DNA of 64,000 nucleotides from PALSA-505 sp036496025 (GTDB lineage: Bacteria > Actinomycetota > Actinomycetes > Streptosporangiales > Streptosporangiaceae). The position numbers and the translations under genes were made by a program. Below the pieces are notes generated by a model that was not told the DNA's origin, did no database searches, and saw only the letters and a program-made list of their open reading frames with translations. The stretch is taken from assembly GCA_036496025.1 (NCBI GenBank), contig DASXLW010000085.1, positions 1 through 64,000 of the forward strand, given 5' to 3'. Shown in pieces: positions 24,486 to 31,197 of this stretch (its first letter is position 1; each line of letters begins with the position of its first letter).

Positions 24486-25724
24486 ATGGCCGATACCGAT
24501 GCCAGGCAGGCGGTGATCTCCTGCGGCGAGGCGGCCCGGCAGGCCGCGCCCGGCCTGGCCGCGGCCCCCGGCGCCGTTATCGACGGCGCCCTGCGGCAGA
24601 TGGCCAGCCTGCTCGCCGAGAGGGCCGCGATCATCCTCGACGCGAACGAGGCCGACATGGCGCGCGGTACCCGGCAGGGACTGGGCCGCGGCCTGCTGGA
24701 CAGGCTCCGGCTGGACGAGCAGCGGCTGGCGGCCACCGCGCGCCAGCTCGAGCTGCTCGCCGGGGTCGCGTTCCCTCCGGAGGCGACGCCACTGGGCACG
24801 CTGCCGGACGGGCTACGCCTGACCGAACGCCGCGTTCCCATCGGCGTGGTCGGAGCCAACTTCGAGGCGCGCCCCGCGGTTACCGTCGACATCGCCTCGC
24901 AGCTGCTCAAGTCGCACAATGCCGGGGTGCTGCGCACCGGCGCCGCGGCGCTCGCCTCAGCCGCCGCGCTGTTCGACCACGCGATCTCGCCGGCCTTGGA
25001 GAAGGCCGGGATCGGCCCGCGGGCGCTGCAGCTCGTCCGCACCGCCGATCACGCCGCGGCGGCCGAGCTGGTCCGCCAGCCGGGCCTGATACCCCTGGTG
25101 ATCCTGCGCGGCAGCGGCGAGACCACCCGGTCGCTGGCCGCCGAGGCCGCGCGCCACGGTGTCCGTACCCTCGCCCACGCCGACGGCGGCGGCGTGCTCT
25201 ACCTGGACCACGCCGCCGAGCCCGCCGAGGCCACCCGGCTGATCACCGAGAGCCTGGACCGGCTGGGCGTGTGCAACCGGCTCAATCTGCTGCTCATCTG
25301 CTCCGGCCGCTGGGACGAGCTGCTGCCGGTCGCGCTGGGCGCGCTGGCGACCGCGGGCGTGGCCCCCTCGCTCCCGCCGCACGATCATCCGCTCGGGCGC
25401 GAGTGGGCGCTGCAGGCCGGCCGGGAGGCCACGGTGACCATCGCCCCGGTATCCGACGCGGTGGCCGCCGCGCGGACCGCGAACGACGAGACTTCCGGGC
25501 TCGCCGCCGGCATCGTCACTTCAGATCCCGCCGCGGCCCGGCGGTTCCTCGACGCCTACCGGGGCACCGGCGCGTTCTGGAACGCGAGCACCAGGCTGCT
25601 GGACGGCTTCAAGCTCCGCGGCGTCCCGGAGACGGGCATCAACGTCGACCACGTTCCCGGGCCGCGCGGCCCAGTGACGTTCGCCGACCTCTGCCTGCGG
25701 CAGTACGTGGTCACGCCCGCGTGA
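24486..25724 (+). CDS. proA: Glutamate-5-semialdehyde dehydrogenase, divergent ProA
   Basis: A 412-residue aldehyde dehydrogenase-fold protein. ProA reduces gamma-glutamyl phosphate to glutamate semialdehyde in proline synthesis. The family frame is clear: RRVPIGVVGANFEARPAVTV, LLKSHNAGVLRTG, RGSGETTRSLA, and the catalytic region GVCNRLN with C263. The C-terminus is unusual: RLLDGFKLRGVPETGINVDH replaces the usual GGRFGLGAEIGIST, and AHADGGGVLYLDHA replaces the HxDGxCHxYVD strand. No proB or obgE is adjacent. It may be the sole ProA or a paralogue with another aldehyde substrate. Confidence 0.7.
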   Translation: MADTDARQAVISCGEAARQAAPGLAAAPGAVIDGALRQMASLLAERAAIILDANEADMARGTRQGLGRGLLDRLRLDEQRLAATARQLELLAGVAFPPEATPLGTLPDGLRLTERRVPIGVVGANFEARPAVTVDIASQLLKSHNAGVLRTGAAALASAAALFDHAISPALEKAGIGPRALQLVRTADHAAAAELVRQPGLIPLVILRGSGETTRSLAAEAARHGVRTLAHADGGGVLYLDHAAEPAEATRLITESLDRLGVCNRLNLLLICSGRWDELLPVALGALATAGVAPSLPPHDHPLGREWALQAGREATVTIAPVSDAVAAARTANDETSGLAAGIVTSDPAAARRFLDAYRGTGAFWNASTRLLDGFKLRGVPETGINVDHVPGPRGPVTFADLCLRQYVVTPA

Positions 25725-25762
25725 GCGGACGGCAGTAAACCAGATGACCTCACCGGAGCCTC

Positions 25763-25792
25763 TTGCTAGGCTGCTGGCTCTTGTGCTATAAG
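25763..25792 (+). promoter_or_regulatory. Sigma-70-type promoter of the HelD-like gene
   Basis: TTGCTA (25763-25768), an 18-bp spacer and TATAAG (25787-25792) lie 27 bp before the ATG at 25820, which has GAGGAGACGAGG as ribosome site. The arrangement fits a housekeeping promoter with a transcript start near 25799. Confidence 0.5.
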
Positions 25793-25819
25793 CCCCCGAT
25801 GCCATCGAGGAGACGAGGC

Positions 25820-27955
25820 ATGCCCGCCGCCGGCCGCCTGGACAAGGAGCCCGCCGACACCGACCCCGATCAAGCCCGCGGCCCCGCCGACCCGGTGATC
25901 GCCGCCGAACGCCTCTACCTGACCCGGTCGCGGAAGTTCCTGCGGCTGATGCGCGAGAACGTGCTCTCGCTGCGCGCCCTCGGCGGGGACCCCGTGTCGG
26001 AGGAGTACCTCAAGGCCGACCTGTACCGGCGGGCCGAGGCGCTGCGTGACCTGCCCGACACCCCGCTGTTCTTCGGCAGGCTGGACTACCACCAGTCGCC
26101 CTGGGAAGACCCCGCCGCCGCGGGCCCGTCCGGCGCGGCCGGGTCCGGCCCGGAGACGTTCCACATCGGACGACGGCACGTGCACGACCCGGGCGGCCAT
26201 CCGGTGGTGATCGACTGGCGGGCCCCGTTGTCCCGGCCGTTCTACCGGGCCAGCCGGGCCGATCCCATGGGGCTGGAGATGCGGCGGCGGTTCGGCTTCG
26301 CCGGCGGCGAGCTCACCGCCTACGAGGACGAGGACTTCATCGCGCCCGCGGCGGCGCCGCCGGGACCGCCGGGGGGGCCGGAAGTCAGCCGCATCCTGCT
26401 GGAGGAGATCGAGCGGCCCAGGTCGGGCCCGATGCGCGACATCGTGGCCACGATCCAGCCGGACCAGGACGACATCGTCCGCGCCGACGCGGACCGGACC
26501 ATCTGCGTGCAGGGCGCGCCCGGGACGGGCAAGACCGCGGTGGGGCTGCACCGGGTCGCCTACCTGCTCTATGCCTACCGGGAGCGGATGGGGCGCCGCG
26601 GGGTGCTCGTCATCGGGCCGAACCGCACCTTCCTGTCGTACATCCGCAATGTGCTGCCCGCGCTCGGCGAGATGGATGTCACACAGGTCACCGTCACCGA
26701 CCTGGTCGCGACGCGGCCCGGCACGGCGGTCCGCGCCCAGGACGACGAGCGCGCCGCGCGGATCAAGGGCGACGCGCGGATGGCCGAGGTGCTGCGCCGG
26801 GCGCTGTGGGCGCGCCTGGCCCGCCCGGCCGAGCCGATCATGCTGCCGCGCGGATCGCGGCGCTGGCGGGTGGGCACGCACGAGCTGTCCGGGCTCGTGA
26901 CCGAGCTGCGCGACCGCGGGGTCCGGTACGGCACCGGCCGCGAGATGCTGGCGCACCGGATCGCGCACGTGGTCCTGACCAGGATGGAAGCGGCGGGGGA
27001 GAGCTGCGACGACCGGACGCACGACGCGGTGCGCCGGACCAGGCAGGTACGCGCCGCGGTGGACGCCATCTGGCCCAAGGTGGATCCGGTCCGGCTCGTG
27101 CACACGGTGCTCACCGACGCCGGCGAGCTGGCGCGTGCCGCCGAAGGCCTGCTCGACGAGGCGGAGCAGCGCGCGATCGGCTGGCCGGGCCGGCCAGCCA
27201 GCCCTCGCTCGGCCCGGTGGTCAGCGGCGGACCTGGTGCTGATCGACGAGGCCGCCGACCTGATCGAGCGGACCGGCAGCGTGGCCCATGTGGTGGTAGA
27301 CGAGGCGCAGGATCTGTCGCCGATGGAGTGCCGCGCCATCGGCCGCAGGTGCGAGACCGGCTCGGCGACCGTGCTGGGCGACCTCGCACAGGGCACCAGT
27401 CCGTGCGCCGCCGAGAGCTGGCCCGAGCTGCTCGGCCATCTCGGCAAGCGCGACGCCCAGCTCCGGGTCCTCGAGGTGGGTTACCGCGTGCCGCGGCAGA
27501 TCCTCGATTTCGCGGACCGGCTGCTCGACCTGATAGCACCCACCCTGGCCAGGTCCGCGTCGCTGCGGCATGATCCCGGCGCGCTGGACATCGTGGCCAC
27601 CAGCCCGGGCGGCCTGGACGCCGCGCTGCGGGCGGCCTGCGCTACGGCGAGCGCGCGGCCCGGCTCGATCGCGGTCATCGCGGCCGACGAACAGGTGGCC
27701 GAGCTGTCCCGGCTACTGCGCGCGGCCGGCATCGGGCACGCCGTGCTGGACGGGGCCAGCGGCGAGGACCGGCTCACCGTCGTCCCCGTCACCCTGGCCA
27801 AGGGCCTGGAATTCGACCACGTGATCGTGGTGGAGCCGGCCAGGATCACGGCCGCGGGCCGCCGCGGTCCGCACCGGCTGTACGTGGCGCTGACCCGGGC
27901 GGTATCCCGCCTGACGGTCCTGCACGCGGAGCCCCTGCCGGCCGCACTGAGTTAG
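25820..27955 (+). CDS. helD: HelD-like RNA polymerase-recycling ATPase (UvrD/Rep superfamily)
   Basis: A 711-residue superfamily-1 ATPase. An N-terminal coiled, charged region (RSRKFLRLMRENV) precedes WRAPLSRPFYRAS, the HelD-typical segment before the ATPase. Walker A is GAPGTGKT (K238) and the DEAQD Walker B contains D494/E495; GYRVPRQILDFADRLL and YVALTRAVSRLTVLH are helicase motifs IV-VI. HelD proteins dissociate stalled or dormant RNA polymerase, and one clade gives rifampicin tolerance. The length and layout fit the actinobacterial class. A UvrD-like DNA helicase role is less likely because the insertions match HelD. Confidence 0.8.
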   Translation: MPAAGRLDKEPADTDPDQARGPADPVIAAERLYLTRSRKFLRLMRENVLSLRALGGDPVSEEYLKADLYRRAEALRDLPDTPLFFGRLDYHQSPWEDPAAAGPSGAAGSGPETFHIGRRHVHDPGGHPVVIDWRAPLSRPFYRASRADPMGLEMRRRFGFAGGELTAYEDEDFIAPAAAPPGPPGGPEVSRILLEEIERPRSGPMRDIVATIQPDQDDIVRADADRTICVQGAPGTGKTAVGLHRVAYLLYAYRERMGRRGVLVIGPNRTFLSYIRNVLPALGEMDVTQVTVTDLVATRPGTAVRAQDDERAARIKGDARMAEVLRRALWARLARPAEPIMLPRGSRRWRVGTHELSGLVTELRDRGVRYGTGREMLAHRIAHVVLTRMEAAGESCDDRTHDAVRRTRQVRAAVDAIWPKVDPVRLVHTVLTDAGELARAAEGLLDEAEQRAIGWPGRPASPRSARWSAADLVLIDEAADLIERTGSVAHVVVDEAQDLSPMECRAIGRRCETGSATVLGDLAQGTSPCAAESWPELLGHLGKRDAQLRVLEVGYRVPRQILDFADRLLDLIAPTLARSASLRHDPGALDIVATSPGGLDAALRAACATASARPGSIAVIAADEQVAELSRLLRAAGIGHAVLDGASGEDRLTVVPVTLAKGLEFDHVIVVEPARITAAGRRGPHRLYVALTRAVSRLTVLHAEPLPAALS

Positions 27956-27965
27956 GCCGGTCCGG

Positions 27966-28439
27966 TCAGCGGGCCCGCGGCGGGCTCGGCCGGGCGGCGG
28001 GCATCCCGGGGAACGCCACCGTGGATCCGAGCCAGGACGTGGCCCGGATCGCCGCAGCCTGCATGGCCCGGGCGCCGAACGTCCGCAGCCCCGGATCGCC
28101 GGCCCCGACCAGGCCGAGGTAGGCGGCCGTGACCCCGTTCTCGAGAAAGATCGCGAGCGAGGCCGCCTCGGCCGCGGTGTGCACGCCGAACGGCAGCTTG
28201 TAGGAGGCGGCGGCGGGGGCCGGCTGCTCCCCCCGCGCGCGGAGCAGGCCGGACAGCGTGTCCCGGGCCGACCGGTGCTCGTTCCAGTACGCCGTCGCGG
28301 TAGCCCGCTGGCGGCCGGTCAGGTAGGCGCCCGCCACCCCGTAGCCGAAGATGGCCGCGTTCTCGGCGGCCAGGGCGTCCTGCAGCGCCGCGTTCCCGGC
28401 GGCTTTCCCCGGCCGCGCTCGGCGGCCCGCCGTGGTCAC
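27966..28439 (-). CDS. DUF4439 ferritin-like protein
   Basis: A 157-residue four-helix protein. ALAAENAAIFGYGVAGAYL opens the ferritin-like DUF4439 domain, with further helices at WNEHRSARDTLSGLL and SLAIFLENGVTAAYLGLV. Glu and His positions (ENAAIF, NEHR, LENG) could bind metal. It overlaps the stop of the preceding lipoprotein gene by 4 bp (GTGA), so the two are translationally coupled and both belong to ferritin-like folds. Orthologues sit next to rimP in other actinobacteria (the Rv2844 region). Function is unknown. Confidence 0.75.
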   Translation of the reverse strand: MTTAGRRARPGKAAGNAALQDALAAENAAIFGYGVAGAYLTGRQRATATAYWNEHRSARDTLSGLLRARGEQPAPAAASYKLPFGVHTAAEAASLAIFLENGVTAAYLGLVGAGDPGLRTFGARAMQAAAIRATSWLGSTVAFPGMPAARPSPPRAR

Positions 28440-28957
28440 CGCGGCGACACCGCGGAGTCCAGCAGCGCGGCGTGCGCGGCCTCGCTGGCACTGATGCTGG
28501 CCATCAGCTGCGCCAGCGAAGGCGTGACCACCGCGGCGAGCGTGTGGACCAGGAACGCGGCCTGATCGGTCTCGGCGCGGCGCAGGTAGGCCAGGACCGC
28601 GTCCCGGCCGGCCGGGACCGGTGCCCGGCGCGCGCGGGCCGTCTTCGCCGGTGACGGGCGGGCGCCCGCGGGCACCATCAGCCGGTCCCGCAACTGAGCC
28701 AGGTGCTGCCGGTGCTGGCGCAGCAGCGGCGAGACCGTCGCCGCGAGGGCGGGCCGGGCCGAGAGCACCGCGGTGTACGTGGAGACCATGGCGTCCTCGG
28801 CGGCGATCACATTCCTGAGCATCCCCACCTCGGGCACCGGGACCGGCGGCCGGGCCCAGGGCCAGGCCTGCCCTGACGCGCAGCCGGCGGTGCCGGCCGC
28901 CGTCAGCATCAGGGCCGACGCGGTCAGCACCCGGCGCCGCGTCGGGTCTGCCGCCAC
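28436..28957 (-). CDS. Tat-type ferritin-like lipoprotein
   Basis: A 173-residue exported protein. GTG 28957 is preceded by GGGAGG. The signal has twin arginines (TRRRVLTAS) and a lipobox (TAAGTAGC), indicating Tat export as a lipoprotein. The mature part is helical with NVIAAEDAMVSTYTAVL, LLRQHRQHLAQLRDRL and SASEAAHAALLD, a ferritin-like pattern of Glu and His residues. It is coupled to the DUF4439 gene, and the two may form a heteromeric complex at the membrane. It is divergent from rimP across a 165-bp gap. Confidence 0.7.
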   Translation of the reverse strand: MAADPTRRRVLTASALMLTAAGTAGCASGQAWPWARPPVPVPEVGMLRNVIAAEDAMVSTYTAVLSARPALAATVSPLLRQHRQHLAQLRDRLMVPAGARPSPAKTARARRAPVPAGRDAVLAYLRRAETDQAAFLVHTLAAVVTPSLAQLMASISASEAAHAALLDSAVSPR

Positions 28958-29122
28958 CGAACCTCCCGCCGAACGGCCTGGATCGTTGCCGCCGAGTTTA
29001 GAGCTTGGTCGTGCGCAATGACCCGCGCCAACGCGCCGGCGTCCGGCGGTCTGCCTCCCGCCGTGCCGCGGATAGGCTAACAGGGCAGGACAACAGCACA
29101 GCTGGCGGGCGAGGAGGTCGTG

Positions 29123-29650
29123 ATGAGCGGTGGCTCCCGCCATGTTGCGGCACATCCGGAGCGTCTGGCCGGCCTGCTCGAGCCGGTGGTCAGCGCGGCG
29201 GGACTTGAGCTTGAGTCGGTCCGGATCGGCCGGGCGGGCCGCCGGAGCCTGCTGCGCGTCGTGGTGGATGCCGAGCAGGGCGTGAGCCTGGACGACATCG
29301 CGCTGGTCAGCCGGGCCGTCGCCGCCGAGGTCGACGCCGGCGATCTGATGGGTCCTGGGCCCTACACGCTCGAGGTGTCCTCGCCGGGAGTGGATCGCCC
29401 GCTTACCGAGCCGCGGCACTGGCGTCGCGCGTCCGGCCGTCTGGTCCGGGTTCCGGTCCGGGGCTCGTCTTCCCAGACGGCCGATGCCGGCCCGTCACGC
29501 ACCGCCGAGGGCAGGATCGTCACGGCCGGGGCGGCCGGGGTGACCCTAGAGATCGACGGTGAACGCCGCGAGTTCGGCTACGCCGAGCTCGGGCCAGGGC
29601 AGGTTCAGGTGGAGTTCAAGGACCTGGGGGTGCAGCCCGATGGACATTGA
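29123..29650 (+). CDS. rimP: Ribosome maturation factor RimP
   Basis: A 175-residue protein needed for 30S subunit assembly. The N-terminal alpha/beta domain has LEPVVSAAGLELESVRI, LLRVVVDAEQGVSLDDIALV and YTLEVSSPGVDRPL. A C-terminal SH3-like barrel follows (EGRIVTAGAAGVTLEIDGE), with a Ser-rich insertion near residue 115. GAGGAGG precedes ATG 29123 (GTG 29120 is also possible). The next gene, nusA, begins inside its 3' end (11-bp overlap), the usual rimP-nusA coupling. Confidence 0.95.
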   Translation: MSGGSRHVAAHPERLAGLLEPVVSAAGLELESVRIGRAGRRSLLRVVVDAEQGVSLDDIALVSRAVAAEVDAGDLMGPGPYTLEVSSPGVDRPLTEPRHWRRASGRLVRVPVRGSSSQTADAGPSRTAEGRIVTAGAAGVTLEIDGERREFGYAELGPGQVQVEFKDLGVQPDGH

Positions 29651-30734
29651 CCTGAGTGTCCTGCGCAGCCTGGAGAGCGAGAAGGACATCTCCATGGAGC
29701 TCGCGATCAAGGCGATCGAGGATGCGCTGCTGGTGGCGTACCACCGCACCGACGGGGCGGCGCCGACGGCGCGCGTCCAGGTGGACAGGACCAGCGGTCA
29801 CGTGACCGTCTGGGCCGCCACGACCAGCGAGGACGGTGAAGTCACCGGGGAGTACGACGACACGCCGGATGGCTTCGGCCGGATCGCCGCGACCACGGCC
29901 CGCCAGGTGATCTTGCAACGCCTGCGGGACGCGGAAGACGAGCTGACCTTCGGCGAGTACGCCGGCCGCGAGGGCGACGTGGTGGCCGGGGTCATCCAGC
30001 AGGGCAAGGACCCGCGGTCCGTGCTCGTCGACCTGGGCAAGATCGAGGCGATCCTGCCCGCCGCCGAACAGGTCCCGGGAGAGCGATACGCGCACGGCGA
30101 GCGCCTGCGCTGCTTCGTCCTGCGCGTCCACAAGGGCCACCGGGGTCCCTCGGTCACGCTCTCGCGGACCCACCCGAACCTAGTCAAGAAGCTCTTCACG
30201 CTCGAAGTGCCCGAGATGTCCAGCGGCGCGGTGGAGATCGCCGCGATCGCCCGCGAGGCCGGCCACCGTACCAAGATCGCGGTCAGGTCCCACCAGCAGG
30301 GCGTGAACGCGAAGGGCGCCTGCATCGGCCCGATGGGCAGCCGGGTCCGCAACGTCATGACCGAGCTGCACGGCGAGAAGATCGACATTGTGGACTACGC
30401 CGAGGACCCGGCCGAGTTCGTCGCCAACGCGCTGTCGCCGGCCAGGGTCTCCCGGGTGGACATCGTGGATCCGGAAGCCCGGATCGCCCGGGTGGTCGTG
30501 CCCGACTACCAGCTGTCGCTGGCGATCGGCAAAGAGGGCCAGAACGCCCGGCTGGCCGCGCGGCTGACCGGCTGGAAGATCGACATCGTGTCGGACACCG
30601 CGCCGGACGCTACCGCGCCCGGCAGTGACGCGCCAGGCAGTGTCGCGCCAGGCAGTGTCGCGCCAGGCAGTGTCGCGCCCGGCAGTGTCGCGCCCGGCAG
30701 TGTTGCGGACGCCGCCGACTCCGCGACGCGGTAG
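29640..30734 (+). CDS. nusA: Transcription termination/antitermination protein NusA
   Basis: A 364-residue RNA polymerase-binding factor. The N-terminal domain (MDIDLSVLRSLESEKDISME) contacts polymerase. An S1 domain (EGDVVAGVIQQGKDPRSVLV) and two KH domains follow (HPNLVKKLFTLEVPE, ACIGPMGSRVRNVMTEL and LAIGKEGQNARLAARLTGW). It lacks the C-terminal acidic repeats, as usual in actinobacteria. Instead the last 40 residues carry six APGS[DV] pentapeptides from a 15-bp tandem repeat, an apparently recent expansion. ATG 29640 overlaps rimP. Confidence 0.95.
   Translation: MDIDLSVLRSLESEKDISMELAIKAIEDALLVAYHRTDGAAPTARVQVDRTSGHVTVWAATTSEDGEVTGEYDDTPDGFGRIAATTARQVILQRLRDAEDELTFGEYAGREGDVVAGVIQQGKDPRSVLVDLGKIEAILPAAEQVPGERYAHGERLRCFVLRVHKGHRGPSVTLSRTHPNLVKKLFTLEVPEMSSGAVEIAAIAREAGHRTKIAVRSHQQGVNAKGACIGPMGSRVRNVMTELHGEKIDIVDYAEDPAEFVANALSPARVSRVDIVDPEARIARVVVPDYQLSLAIGKEGQNARLAARLTGWKIDIVSDTAPDATAPGSDAPGSVAPGSVAPGSVAPGSVAPGSVADAADSATR
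30615..30704 (+). repeat. Six 15-bp tandem repeats in the nusA 3' end
   Basis: Units of the type GCGCCxGGCAGTGTC start at 30615, 30630, 30645, 30660, 30675 and 30690. They differ only by one or two bases and encode APGSD or APGSV. The near-identity implies recent slippage expansion. They extend the disordered tail of NusA. Confidence 0.9.
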
Positions 30735-30763
30735 ACTTGTCCGCAGATGGCCGAGCGGCCCCT

Positions 30764-31099
30764 GTGACGCATGTCCGCGCCCCGGTGCGGACCTGCGTGG
30801 GATGCAGGGAGCGCGCGGCCAAGTCCGAGTTGCTTCGCATAGTCGCGGCCGGGAACGAGCTTGTTCCCGATCCGCTGGCACAGCTGGCTGGCCGGGGTGC
30901 GTACCTTCACCCTAGCCAGAGGTGCTGGGAGCAAGCGCAGCATCGCCGGGCGTTTCCCCGTGCACTACGCGTGCCGGGACCGCTCGGCGGGCAGTTGCTT
31001 ACCCGGTATCTTCGGTCGGGCGGAGCGACAGAGGATGGGAACCGTCTCGGGAAAGCGGGTCAAGACAGCGATGAGCGCCCGATGAGCACAAGGCGATGA
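30764..31099 (+). CDS. ylxR: YlxR/RnpM family nucleic acid-binding protein
   Basis: A 111-residue basic protein with the YlxR signature VRTCVGCRERAAKSELLRIV, GRGAYLHPSQRCWEQA and RRAFPRALRV. In Bacillus the orthologue RnpM binds RNase P and modulates its activity. It lies between nusA and infB as in most Gram-positive bacteria. The start is uncertain: GTG 30764 gives a typical short N-terminus, while TTG 30737 adds nine residues just after the nusA stop; neither has a strong ribosome site. Confidence 0.85.
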   Translation: MTHVRAPVRTCVGCRERAAKSELLRIVAAGNELVPDPLAQLAGRGAYLHPSQRCWEQAQHRRAFPRALRVPGPLGGQLLTRYLRSGGATEDGNRLGKAGQDSDERPMSTRR

Positions 31100-31197
31100 G
31101 TACGGCAGGCTGACGCCGGCCCAGGGCAACCACTGCCCCGGACCGGTTGGGAGGTCCGGAAGCAGGTCCGGGTGAAACCGGCCGAGGCAGGAGCGCA

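Noticed and set aside
30615..30704. 15-bp repeats read as a possible regulatory iteron array
   Set aside because: They lie in frame inside nusA and encode a disordered pentapeptide tail; slippage explains them.
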